From an uncultured Bacilli bacterium (GTDB lineage: Bacteria; Bacillota_I; Bacilli_A; RF39; UBA660): a stretch of DNA of 19,314 bases. The notes below the pieces were generated by a model. That model was given only the letters and a program-made list of their open reading frames with translations, made no database searches and was not told where the DNA came from. Below, one piece after another: positions 6,756 to 14,016 of this stretch; position 1 is the first letter of the stretch, and each line of letters opens with the position of its first letter. The position numbers and the translations under genes were made by a program. The stretch is taken from NCBI GenBank assembly GCA_934130485.1, contig CAKOYE010000019.1, forward strand, positions 1 to 19,314, in the 5' to 3' direction.

Positions 6756-6771
6756 TACAATATTTATTGTA
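6756..6771. repeat. Short inverted repeat upstream of a promoter
   Basis: TACAAT-ATTT-ATTGTA is a perfect 6-4-6 inverted repeat placed 16 nt upstream of the -35 hexamer at 6787. An activator site or a chance AT-rich palindrome are both possible. Confidence 0.3.
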
Positions 6772-6786
6772 AAGATAATCAAAAAT

Positions 6787-6815
6787 TTGAAAAATATAAT
6801 TATTTATAGTATAAT
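6787..6815 (+). promoter_or_regulatory. Sigma-A-type promoter of the 6837 operon
   Basis: TTGAAA (6787-6792), a 17-nt spacer and a perfect TATAAT (6810-6815) form a near-consensus vegetative promoter. Transcription should start near 6822, leaving a leader of about 15 nt with GAGGTGA in it. Confidence 0.8.
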
Positions 6816-6836
6816 TATTGTTACTGAGGTGAATAT

Positions 6837-7289
6837 ATGAAATTTGTAGAATTTGTAAAAAAACATTGTTTTTTTGTGATAGCTTTAGCAATTATTTTAG
6901 CTGTTTTAATTACTGGAATTATAGTTGCAAAAAATTTATTTTTTTCAAGTAAAGGGGATAATTTTGGAAATAGACTTGAAGGAATTGAAAATCATCAAAT
7001 AAGTGATTTGGATATGACTAAAATAAAAGATGAAGTTGAAAGTAACGAACAAGTTATAAGTATTGAGAATAATCTTGTTGGTAAAAGATTAGATTTTATT
7101 TTAAAGGTTAGGTCGGATGTAGATGTTATTGCGTCAAAAAGTATTGCGGATAAAATATTAGAAAATTTGTCTGATGATACAAAAAGTTTTTATGATATTC
7201 AAATTATGATTATAAATGAAGATGAAGAAAATCAAAATTATCCAATAATTGGTTATAAACATAAAACTAAAACTGGTTTTACGTATTAA
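6837..7289 (+). CDS. Membrane-anchored extracytoplasmic protein of unknown function
   Basis: The 150-residue product has one N-terminal membrane segment (about residues 10-33) and no lipobox. The remaining part, which should lie outside the cell, contains NRLEGIENHQIS (about 45-56) and then a compact alternating helix-strand pattern (KIKDEVESNEQVISIENNLVG and following to about 135). I do not recognise the family. The helix-strand pattern, with a strand-forming ISIENNLVGKRLDFILKV stretch, suggests a small alpha/beta domain, but I cannot name it. GAGGTGA lies 4 nt before the ATG. It is the first gene after a strong promoter and the receptor gene starts 15 nt after its stop, so the two are likely co-transcribed and may work together; that is inference. 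Confidence 0.8.
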   Translation: MKFVEFVKKHCFFVIALAIILAVLITGIIVAKNLFFSSKGDNFGNRLEGIENHQISDLDMTKIKDEVESNEQVISIENNLVGKRLDFILKVRSDVDVIASKSIADKILENLSDDTKSFYDIQIMIINEDEENQNYPIIGYKHKTKTGFTY

Positions 7290-7304
7290 AGTTAGGTGAA
7301 AAGA

Positions 7305-9353
7305 ATGAAGAAAAGAAAATTATTAATAGGTATTGTAGCAACAGTAGTAGTTATTATAATAGGCTTATCCGCTTATTTGTTGCTTACAAAAGAGGATAAA
7401 ACAACCACTCTTAATATATTAGAAAAACAGTGGATTGAAAGTAATAAAAATAAAAGATTTGATTTTTCAATTGTAACAGATATTCCAGTTTTTAGTTATG
7501 AAGGGAAAGGAATTTTTCTAGATTTCCTTGATAATATAGAAGAGGTAACAGGTCTTGAATTTAATCGTACATCTATAAAATTAGGTTCTAAGTCAAATTC
7601 TGAATATGGGTTTAATATAGTAGATTCTCTAGGTGACAACGATATACTTATTTATGAGGATAATTACGTTATTTTATCGAATAATGGTGCTAGATATGAG
7701 AATTTAAGTCAAATAAATAGTTTAGTTATAGGCGCATTAGATTCAGAACTTTCGAATGTCGCATATTATTTAAAAGATTCTAATGTTACCTTTAAAACTT
7801 GCGAAAAAGTTAGCGGATTATTTGATGCGATAAAAAACGATCCTAAAAATAATGTTGTTCCAGTTGTTGACGCTATTATTATACCTAAAAATATATATTT
7901 AGATGAAATATTAGATTACACAGATTATAATATAAGTTATAATATAACAGAATTATCAAAAAAATATGTTTTAACATTAGGTGATAACGATCGTTTAAAT
8001 GATATTTTAATTAAGTATTATAAAAAATGGTCAGAGGAAAATTTTGATAAAAAATATGATGATTATTTATTAAATTTTTATTTTAATGCTAGTAATATTG
8101 ATGAAAAACAAAAAGTTCAGTTTAGAAGTAAAAGATATATTTATGGATTTGTTGATAATGCACCATTTGATATAGAAAATAGTGGTATAAATTATCAAAT
8201 AATTAAAGATTTTGAAGATTTTTCAGATGTAGAGATATCTTATCAAAAATATAATTCATATACCGATTTAATTAATGCATTTAATCAAAATGATATTGAT
8301 TTTATGTTTAACAATATTTCAAATAAAGATTATTCAATTGATACTTTTAGTACTATTTCAAATTATGATGAAAATTATGTTGTTATAGCAAATAAAAATA
8401 ATAATCTTGTGATTAATTCGGTAAATTCATTATTAAATAAAAACATAAAGGTTATTGATAATACAAAAATTAGTGCATATTTATCTACTCAGGGATTTGA
8501 AGTTCAAAATTTTAAAAATATTGAACAAATGATGCAAAATGTGGAAAAATCAGATGTAATTGTTATTGATTATTTAACATATAAATTTTATTTAGAAACA
8601 TATTTTAGTGATTTTGATTTAAAATATTTTGCTAATTTAAGTGATGATTATAACTATCTAATTCGTGATATATCTGATAATGAAATTTTCTATAATTTAT
8701 TTGATTTTTATTTGTCATTTTTAAATGATAAAGAAATAGTTAATGTAAAATATAATTCTATATCTATTGATAATGTTAGTAAATTTAATTATCGTATAGT
8801 AGTTCTAATTGCATTTATTTTAATTTTAATTATTGCTTCTTTAATTTTAATTAAGATTTTTTCTAAGAAGAAAGGTGCATTTAATAATTTGAGTAAAGAT
8901 GATAAGTTGAAATATATAGATATGCTTACATCGCTTAAAAATAGGAATTATTTAAATGATAATATTGAAGCTTGGGATAGTAGTGAAGTATATCCACAAA
9001 CTATAATTATTGCTGATTTAAATAATGTCGCATATATAAATGATAATTATGGACATAATGAGGGTGACAATTTAATTAAGGAAGCTGCTAATATACTTAT
9101 AAAAAATCAAATAGCAAATTCTGAAATTATAAGAACTAATGGAAATGAATTTTTAATTTATTTAGTTGGGTATGATGAAAAACAAATAATTTCATATATA
9201 AGAAAATTAAATAAAGAGTTTAAAGAATTAGCTCATGGATTTGGTGTTGCATTAGGTTATAGTATGATTAATGACGCGATAAAAACTATTGATGATGCGA
9301 TTAATGAAGCAACAATAGAAATGAGAAATAATAAAGAGGAAGCGAATAATTAA
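7305..9353 (+). CDS. Membrane receptor: tandem solute-binding-like domains, TM segment, degenerate GGDEF domain
   Basis: The predicted order is an N-terminal signal anchor (residues 5-27), two extracytoplasmic bilobed solute-binding-like regions (about 35-255 and 270-490), a membrane segment (about 496-518) and a cytoplasmic GGDEF-family domain (about 535-680). The GGDEF domain has DMLTSLKNR (539-547), then ADLNN..YINDNYGHNEGD, which keeps the first metal Asp, the Asn and the Asp of the nucleotide site. The signature itself is NGNEF (612-616), so the first Gly and the catalytic acidic residue are replaced by Asn. Full diguanylate cyclases make c-di-GMP from GTP; this one is probably inactive or weak and could act as a nucleotide sensor. 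ATG 7305 is chosen because AGGTGA ends 5 nt before it; the GTG at 7296 would overlap that site. The solute-binding assignment rests on length, layout and pattern and is less certain than the GGDEF call. Confidence 0.85.
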   Translation: MKKRKLLIGIVATVVVIIIGLSAYLLLTKEDKTTTLNILEKQWIESNKNKRFDFSIVTDIPVFSYEGKGIFLDFLDNIEEVTGLEFNRTSIKLGSKSNSEYGFNIVDSLGDNDILIYEDNYVILSNNGARYENLSQINSLVIGALDSELSNVAYYLKDSNVTFKTCEKVSGLFDAIKNDPKNNVVPVVDAIIIPKNIYLDEILDYTDYNISYNITELSKKYVLTLGDNDRLNDILIKYYKKWSEENFDKKYDDYLLNFYFNASNIDEKQKVQFRSKRYIYGFVDNAPFDIENSGINYQIIKDFEDFSDVEISYQKYNSYTDLINAFNQNDIDFMFNNISNKDYSIDTFSTISNYDENYVVIANKNNNLVINSVNSLLNKNIKVIDNTKISAYLSTQGFEVQNFKNIEQMMQNVEKSDVIVIDYLTYKFYLETYFSDFDLKYFANLSDDYNYLIRDISDNEIFYNLFDFYLSFLNDKEIVNVKYNSISIDNVSKFNYRIVVLIAFILILIIASLILIKIFSKKKGAFNNLSKDDKLKYIDMLTSLKNRNYLNDNIEAWDSSEVYPQTIIIADLNNVAYINDNYGHNEGDNLIKEAANILIKNQIANSEIIRTNGNEFLIYLVGYDEKQIISYIRKLNKEFKELAHGFGVALGYSMINDAIKTIDDAINEATIEMRNNKEEANN

Positions 9354-9368
9354 TATTTGCTTTCTTTT
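9334..9368 (+). terminator. Intercistronic hairpin overlapping a stop codon, weak terminator or attenuator
   Basis: The end of the receptor gene folds on the sequence after its stop. AGCGAATA (9341-9348) pairs with TATTTGCT (9354-9361), and the stem can extend to about 15 bp (9334-9348 with 9354-9368) using three G-T wobbles. TTCTTTT follows the short stem. It lies just upstream of the yihY ribosome site (9371-9376). The T tract is interrupted, so termination may be partial. Confidence 0.45.
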
Positions 9369-9383
9369 AAAAGGAGCATTTAG

Positions 9384-10220
9384 ATGAAACAAAGAATAAA
9401 AAATATATTAACAAAGTTATATCATATTATTAGAAAACCAGAAATGTTAATTCTACCTGGAAATCTTGCTTTCTTTTTAGTATTATCCGTATTTCCTATT
9501 ATAATTTTAATTGGTTTAATTGCATCCACTTTTTCTCTTTCATTGGATTCTATTGTTGAATTTATGAATGAGAATTTACCACGACAAATATCTGATATTA
9601 TTACTACATTTATAAGTGGTAAAGGAATAGATTTTAATGTTGGATTTTTTACAATAACAGCATTTATATTAGCGTCTAATGGACCACATTCAATAATTGT
9701 AACTTCTAATACACTTTATAATTTTGAACAAGGAAGTTATTTAAATAGACGTATTAAAGCATTAATTTTAACCATACTATTAGTATTACTATTTATATTT
9801 ATAATTGTTGTTTTAGCATTTGGAAACATAATTGTAAAGGCAATTTTTGAAATAGGTATTTTAAAAAATCTATCATCATTTGCTTATTCAATGTTTGTTT
9901 ATCTAAAATGGCCAATAGCGTTCTTTATAATATTTTTTAGTATTAAACTTTTATATACTATTGCGCCTGATTATAATATTCCAAGTAGATATGTAAATAA
10001 GGGAGCAATATTTACAACATTAGGTTGGATTTTAACAACTGCTATTTATTCATATTATGTTACGCATTTTTCTAAATATGATATATTTTATGGCAGTTTA
10101 TCAAATATAATTATTTTAATGATGTACATTTATTTCTTATCATATATATTAGTACTTGGAATTGCAATAAATAGTAGTTCTTATGAAATGTTAAAAATTT
10201 CTAGTATGGATGAAAATTAA
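9384..10220 (+). CDS. YihY/BrkB-family (UPF0761) integral membrane protein
   Basis: The 278-residue product has about six membrane segments. Family-typical features are the first segment GNLAFFLVLSVFPIIILIG (about 26-44), the central FFTITAFILASNGPHSI region (about 88-104), APDYNIPSRYVNKGAIFTT before the fifth segment, and the C-terminal YGSLSNIIILMMYIYFLSYI (about 233-252). The family was once annotated as ribonuclease BN in error; its real function in the membrane is not established. AAGGAG lies 7 nt before the ATG. It follows the receptor gene by 30 nt, with an intercistronic hairpin between them, so co-transcription is possible but may be reduced. No terminator is seen at its 3' end before the structured region starting at 10237. 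Confidence 0.88.
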   Translation: MKQRIKNILTKLYHIIRKPEMLILPGNLAFFLVLSVFPIIILIGLIASTFSLSLDSIVEFMNENLPRQISDIITTFISGKGIDFNVGFFTITAFILASNGPHSIIVTSNTLYNFEQGSYLNRRIKALILTILLVLLFIFIIVVLAFGNIIVKAIFEIGILKNLSSFAYSMFVYLKWPIAFFIIFFSIKLLYTIAPDYNIPSRYVNKGAIFTTLGWILTTAIYSYYVTHFSKYDIFYGSLSNIIILMMYIYFLSYILVLGIAINSSSYEMLKISSMDEN

Positions 10221-10236
10221 TTAATCATAATAATTT

Positions 10237-10330
10237 TAGATACATATGTGTTACCAATATGTATTTAGATATAGACCTAGTGTACTTAATCTAGTTTAAT
10301 TGGAACTAAAAAAGTATCTATGTAGGTAAT
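10237..10330 (+). ncRNA. Candidate structured RNA or leader upstream of yqfC
   Basis: This gene-free stretch has more complementarity than expected. ATACATAT (10240-10247) pairs with ATATGTAT (10257-10264) around the loop GTGTTACCA. TTACC in that loop is complementary to GGTAA (10325-10329), a possible pseudoknot. TAGATAC (10237-10243) is complementary to GTATCTA (10314-10320), which would compete with the first hairpin. TAGTT (10292-10296) pairs with AACTA (10304-10308). A strong terminator follows at 10345. This is the layout of a terminator-controlled leader or a small RNA. It matches no riboswitch class that I know. AT-rich sequence forms short pairs easily, so confidence is low. Confidence 0.35.
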
Positions 10331-10344
10331 ATTCTCCTTTTAAG

Positions 10345-10371
10345 AAAATCAAGTAATTTACTTGATTTTTT
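10345..10371 (+). terminator. Strong intrinsic terminator upstream of yqfC
   Basis: AAAATCAAGTA (10345-10355) pairs perfectly with TACTTGATTTT (10359-10369) across a 3-nt loop, followed by more T. Upstream transcription from yihY, or from the structured region, should stop here, so yqfC needs its own promoter or anti-termination. The A-run on the 5' side means it could act in both directions. Confidence 0.85.
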
Positions 10372-10419
10372 GTTTTCATAATATTTTTTTTCTTAAATAA
10401 AATTATAGTAGGTGGGTTT

Positions 10420-10659
10420 ATGAGTTTATTTAATAATATAAGGGAATATATGATTAATAATGAATTTGTTATAAATATTTATAACGATAAAATAAATATT
10501 ATTAATTATACTAGTCTAGGTACAATAGAAAATACTAAAATATTAGTTAATGGTCCCGATAAAAATGTGTTAATAACTGGAGAAAAATTAGCTTTAAAAA
10601 AAATGTTAAATAATGAAATTTTAATATCCGGAGTAATAAAAAAAATAGAATTAAGGTGA
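10420..10659 (+). CDS. yqfC: Sporulation protein YqfC (YabP/YqfC family)
   Basis: The 79-residue product matches the YabP/YqfC family in length and pattern: a strand-rich small protein with NIYNDKINIINYTSLGTIENTKILVNG-type sequence (about residues 19-45) and LITGEKLALKKMLNNEILISG (about 51-71). It is predicted to be soluble. In Bacillus yqfC is followed by yqfD and is transcribed in the mother cell by sigma-E; the same gene order is seen here. TAGGTGG lies about 5 nt upstream of the ATG. It stands after a strong terminator, so it should have its own promoter, which I could not identify with confidence. The molecular role is not established. Confidence 0.9.
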   Translation: MSLFNNIREYMINNEFVINIYNDKINIINYTSLGTIENTKILVNGPDKNVLITGEKLALKKMLNNEILISGVIKKIELR

Positions 10660-10663
10660 TTAA

Positions 10664-11845
10664 ATGAAGAATTCTTTTTTATTTAATTTAAGAAGTTCTA
10701 TAGTTTTAAATATTAAAGGTAAAAATGTAAATCGTTTTATTAATAAGTTAGTAAAACAAAATATTGATATTTTAAACATTAAATATATAAATTATAAGGA
10801 AATTGAAATTAGAGTTTTTAAAAGTGATTTAGAAAAAATAGAAAAAATAAAATCTATATATGAATTAAATGAAGTAAATAGTTATGGTTTAATAAAAATT
10901 AGAAAAATATTAATTAAAAACAAGATATTATTATTTTTCATGTTTATCGGATTCTTATTTATTTTATTATTAACAAATGTAATATTTGATGTAGAGGTAG
11001 TTCACAATAAAAAAGAAATTCAGGAATTATTAATTAGTGAACTAAAAAAATATGGTATTACTGAAAAAAAATTCGTTAAAAGTTTTAATGAAATAGAGAA
11101 AATAAAAAAAGAAATTCTAGAAAAGTATAAAGATAAATTAGAATGGATAGAAATAGAGAGAGTTGGTACTAAATATATAGTTAGAGTTGAAGAAAGAAAG
11201 ATTCCAAACAGCGATGTTGAAACGCAAAATAGAAATATTGTTGCTAAAAAATCAGCAATAATAAAAACTATAATTGCGGAAAATGGTGTTGTTGTAAAAA
11301 ATGTTAATGATTATGTTAAAGCTGGAGATGTTATTGTATCTGGTAGTATTTACTTAAATGAAGCTTTAAAAAGTGTTGTTAGAGCAAATGGTAAAGTATA
11401 TGGTGAGGTTTGGTATAAAAGTGAGGTTGAAATGCCATTTGTTTATTACGAAGAAAATTATACATCAAATACAAATAAAGTTTTAACGTTGAGTTTTTTG
11501 AATAAAAAATTTGAATTATTTAATTTTAATAAATTTGAAAATAAAGAAATAGATGAAAAAAACATAGTAAAACATTTATTTTTACCAATAAAATTATCTC
11601 TTGAAACACAAAGAGAGGTAAAAAAAACAGATAAAATATATACGATAGATGAAGCAATAGAGATGGCTAAAAATAAAAGTATAAGTTCTATGGAAAGTAA
11701 ATTAAATGACAAAGAATATATAATTTCATCAAAAAATTTGAAAGTTGAGATAAAAGAGAGTAAAATAGTTCTTGAAATGTTTTTCTCAGTCTATGAAGAT
11801 ATAACAGATTATAAGATAATTGAGGATACGAATATTCAAGAATAG
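10664..11845 (+). CDS. yqfD: Sporulation protein YqfD
   Basis: The 393-residue product has the YqfD layout: a cytoplasmic N-terminal domain (1-85), one membrane segment (about 88-108), and a long extracytoplasmic region with KYGITEKKFVKSF (about 128-140), EWIEIERVGTKYIVRVEERK (about 161-180) and IIAENGVVVKNVNDYVKAGDVIVSG (about 203-227), all typical. The family is known from sporulating Firmicutes and is expressed in the mother cell, in the outer forespore region. AAGGTGAT overlaps the yqfC stop TGA, and only 4 nt separate the two genes, so they are translated together. The C-terminal end is short and polar and has no extra domain. Confidence 0.93.
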   Translation: MKNSFLFNLRSSIVLNIKGKNVNRFINKLVKQNIDILNIKYINYKEIEIRVFKSDLEKIEKIKSIYELNEVNSYGLIKIRKILIKNKILLFFMFIGFLFILLLTNVIFDVEVVHNKKEIQELLISELKKYGITEKKFVKSFNEIEKIKKEILEKYKDKLEWIEIERVGTKYIVRVEERKIPNSDVETQNRNIVAKKSAIIKTIIAENGVVVKNVNDYVKAGDVIVSGSIYLNEALKSVVRANGKVYGEVWYKSEVEMPFVYYEENYTSNTNKVLTLSFLNKKFELFNFNKFENKEIDEKNIVKHLFLPIKLSLETQREVKKTDKIYTIDEAIEMAKNKSISSMESKLNDKEYIISSKNLKVEIKESKIVLEMFFSVYEDITDYKIIEDTNIQE

Positions 11846-11855
11846 GAGTGGTGTT

Positions 11856-12473
11856 GTGCTACAGAAAACAATTATTGAACTTTTTTCTAATGTTTGGCCA
11901 ACATTATTTCTTTTTACAATAATAGTATCTTCTTTAAGAATAGCTTATTTAATTCATAATAAAGTTAAATTTGTTTTATATAGAGAATTACTTATGCTAG
12001 GATTTATACTTTATATTATGTTTTTATTCTATGTTGTAACTTTTCAGGATGTCGATTGGAGTACTTCTAATTTTATTCCATTTAAGGAAATTATGAGGTA
12101 TGAAGTAGGAAGTCGTTTATTTATAAAAAATATATTAGGAAATATGATTATGTTTGCCCCTTATGGATTTTTTGTGGGTTACTATATAAGAAGTGAAAAA
12201 TGGTATGTGAGCTTTATATTATGTTTAATAACGTCATTTTCAATAGAAATAACGCAAATGTTAATCGGAAGAGTATTTGATATAGATGATATTTTACTTA
12301 ATATAATTGGTGGTATGTTAGGTTTTTATATGTTTGTTTATTTGAATAAAATAAAGAATTTATTACCAAATTTCTTTAAAGGTCCAGTTTTTTTAAATAT
12401 ATGTGCTATAATAATAATAATTTTAATAGTTTTATATTTGTTTAATTTTATAAGTATAGGTGGTATTTTATGA
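11856..12473 (+). CDS. VanZ-like family integral membrane protein
   Basis: The 205-residue product has about five membrane segments and the VanZ signature: NFIPFKEI (near residue 70), NILGNMIMFAPYGFF (about 90-104), then EITQMLIGRVFDIDDILLNIIGGMLGF (about 136-162). VanZ proteins are linked to low-level teicoplanin resistance in one system, but the function of the wider family is not known. GTG 11856 is chosen because AGGAG (11844-11848) lies 7 nt upstream; a longer frame from a TTG at 11820 would overlap yqfD and lacks a ribosome site. The stop overlaps the ybeY start (ATGA). In Bacillus the same interval between yqfD and ybeY holds phoH and a 7TM-HD gene, so VanZ is unusual here. Confidence 0.88.
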   Translation: MLQKTIIELFSNVWPTLFLFTIIVSSLRIAYLIHNKVKFVLYRELLMLGFILYIMFLFYVVTFQDVDWSTSNFIPFKEIMRYEVGSRLFIKNILGNMIMFAPYGFFVGYYIRSEKWYVSFILCLITSFSIEITQMLIGRVFDIDDILLNIIGGMLGFYMFVYLNKIKNLLPNFFKGPVFLNICAIIIIILIVLYLFNFISIGGIL

Positions 12474-12916
12474 GTAATGTAGAAATTATAAATGAAACAG
12501 GAAAAGATATTGAATATATAGATACAATGAAAAAATTAATTGATTATGCTATAAAGCATGAAAATTTAGAAAATGTCATTTTTAATGTAATTATTGTCGA
12601 TAATGAATATATTCATGCGTTAAATCGTGAATATCGTAAAATTGATAGACCAACTGATGTAATTAGTTTTGCGCTTGAAGATAGCGAAGAAGAGATTGAA
12701 AGTGATGTTAGGGTTTTAGGAGATATTTATATTTCGATTGACAAAGTGTATGAACAAGCCTTAGAATATGGCCATAGTAATTTAAGAGAAATCTGCTTTT
12801 TGATGATACATGGTTTCTTTCATTTATTAGGTTATGATCACATGACAAAAGAAGATGAAAAAGTAATGTTTTCTAAACAGGAGGAAATTTTAAATGGATT
12901 CGGAATCACGCGCTGA
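12470..12916 (+). CDS. ybeY: Endoribonuclease YbeY (16S rRNA maturation)
   Basis: YbeY is a metal-dependent endoribonuclease involved in 16S rRNA 3'-end maturation and ribosome quality control. Seen: RKIDRPTDVISFAL (about 56-69) and the zinc motif HGFFHLLGYDH (114-124), with His114, His118 and His124 as ligands (H-x3-H-x5-H). The length of 148 residues is normal. It is translated by ATGA overlap with vanZ, and the next gene, dgkA, starts 23 nt inside its 3' end. The ybeY-dgkA pair is widely conserved in Firmicutes. Confidence 0.96.
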   Translation: MSNVEIINETGKDIEYIDTMKKLIDYAIKHENLENVIFNVIIVDNEYIHALNREYRKIDRPTDVISFALEDSEEEIESDVRVLGDIYISIDKVYEQALEYGHSNLREICFLMIHGFFHLLGYDHMTKEDEKVMFSKQEEILNGFGITR

Positions 12917-13304
12917 GCAAAAAAAAAGAGGCTTAAAAAGATTTTTTAAGAGTTTTGGTTATTCAATTGATGGTTTAAAATACGCTTATAAATATGAACA
13001 AAGTATGTTTGTTCATATAACTATGCTTTGCTTTGTAATAATATTTGGTTTAATTTTAAGAATTTCTAAAATAGAGTGGATAATATGTATAATCTTATGT
13101 GGACTTGTAATTGCTACTGAACTTATTAATACTTCTATAGAAGCGGTTGTTGACCTAACTTGTCCAAAAATTCATCCATTAGCTAAAATTGCAAAAGATA
13201 CAGCATCTGCCGCAGTTTTTGTATTTGCGATTACTGCAGCAATTTCAGGGGTTATAATCTTTGTTCCCAAAATAATTAATTTTATTAAATTGTATTTAAT
13301 ATAA
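12894..13304 (+). CDS. dgkA: Undecaprenol kinase / diacylglycerol kinase family protein DgkA
   Basis: This is a small integral membrane kinase of the DgkA family. In Gram-positive bacteria the characterised members phosphorylate undecaprenol, feeding undecaprenyl phosphate to wall and polymer synthesis. Seen: three membrane segments (about 39-57, 62-80, 107-128), the active-site motif ELINTSIEAVVD (76-87) with Glu76, Asn79 and Glu83 in the expected places, and KDTASAAVFV (about 101-110). The length of 136 residues is usual. AGGAGG (12879-12885, with GGAGG ending 8 nt before the ATG) lies within ybeY, so translation is coupled. No terminator is seen before the convergent yigZ gene, 48 bp away. 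Confidence 0.93.
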   Translation: MDSESRAEQKKRGLKRFFKSFGYSIDGLKYAYKYEQSMFVHITMLCFVIIFGLILRISKIEWIICIILCGLVIATELINTSIEAVVDLTCPKIHPLAKIAKDTASAAVFVFAITAAISGVIIFVPKIINFIKLYLI

Positions 13305-13352
13305 TAAACAATATTTTAATGACGGAAATAATTATATTGAAAAATGAAATCT

Positions 13353-13943
13353 TTATAATTCAACAAGTAATTCTTTTTCTATATTTAATTTTATTGAGTT
13401 ATTTTCTAACTCTTTTTTTATTTCATTGAATTTATCTTTTCCAATTAAAAATTCATAAATAATATTTTCGTCATATTCTTTATAATTAATTTTTATATCT
13501 TTTAAAATATTATCAATTATCTTAATTTTATTATAATCGAATTCTAATTTTACACTAAATCCATCAGTTAAATTTATTATTTTTGTATTATTTAAGGCTT
13601 CAGTAACTGCTTTTGTATATGCTCTAACAAGTCCACCAGCACCTAATTTAATTCCTCCAAAATATCTAATAACGACACATAGAATATTAGTTAAATTATT
13701 GTTTTCTAGTACATTTAAAATAGGCATACCAGCAGTACCACCAGGTTCACCATCATCATTAAATCTTTTTGTATTACCCGTTATATATGCATAACAATAA
13801 TGAGTTGCGTCTTTATATTCTTTTTTTATATAATCTAATTTTATCTTTACCTCATCTTCATTATTAATTTTAATTAATTTAGTTATAAACCTAGATTTAT
13901 TAATAATAATTTCATTTACAACATTTTTGTTTATAGATTTCAT
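13353..13943 (-). CDS. YigZ/IMPACT family protein (UPF0029)
   Basis: The 196-residue product has an N-terminal IMPACT-type domain, with THYCYAYITG (about 47-56) and the signature DDGEPGGTAGMPIL (about 63-76), then RYFGGIKLGAGGLVRAY (about 93-109), followed by a smaller C-terminal domain of the DUF1949 type (about 130-196). Members are widespread in bacteria (YigZ in E. coli, YvyE in Bacillus); the IMPACT protein in eukaryotes affects translation control, but the bacterial role is not clear. GGTGAT precedes the ATG on the minus strand. It is convergent with dgkA and divergent from uvrC, with which its promoter overlaps. Confidence 0.93.
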   Translation of the reverse strand: MKSINKNVVNEIIINKSRFITKLIKINNEDEVKIKLDYIKKEYKDATHYCYAYITGNTKRFNDDGEPGGTAGMPILNVLENNNLTNILCVVIRYFGGIKLGAGGLVRAYTKAVTEALNNTKIINLTDGFSVKLEFDYNKIKIIDNILKDIKINYKEYDENIIYEFLIGKDKFNEIKKELENNSIKLNIEKELLVEL

Positions 13944-13958
13944 TTTATCACCAAAATA

Positions 13959-13987
13959 ATTATATAGTATTTAGAATATTTTTTCAA
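13959..13987 (-). promoter_or_regulatory. Sigma-A-type promoter of yigZ
   Basis: On the minus strand TTGAAA (13982-13987), a 17-nt spacer and a perfect TATAAT (13959-13964) form a near-consensus promoter that ends 15 nt before the yigZ ATG. Its -35 side reaches to within 7 nt of the uvrC -10. Confidence 0.75.
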
Positions 13988-13991
13988 TTTT

Positions 13992-14000
13992 TGGTATAAT
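13992..14000 (+). promoter_or_regulatory. Extended -10 promoter of uvrC
   Basis: TGGTATAAT is a full extended -10 (TGnTATAAT). The -35 region (about 13971-13977) is poor and falls inside the oppositely oriented yigZ promoter. Transcription should start near 14007, at the ribosome site itself, leaving a leader of about 10 nt. Confidence 0.65.
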
Positions 14001-14016
14001 ATAGTTGGTGATTTCT

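Noticed and set aside
10246..10299. 17-codon frame (ATG to TAA) in the structured region, as a leader peptide
   Set aside because: There is no Shine-Dalgarno before the ATG, it begins inside a predicted stem, and it shows no run of a regulatory amino acid.
13305..13352. Possible terminator between the convergent dgkA and yigZ genes
   Set aside because: Only a 6-bp AT-only pairing (CAATAT at 13309 with ATATTG at 13334) with a 19-nt loop and no T tract is seen.
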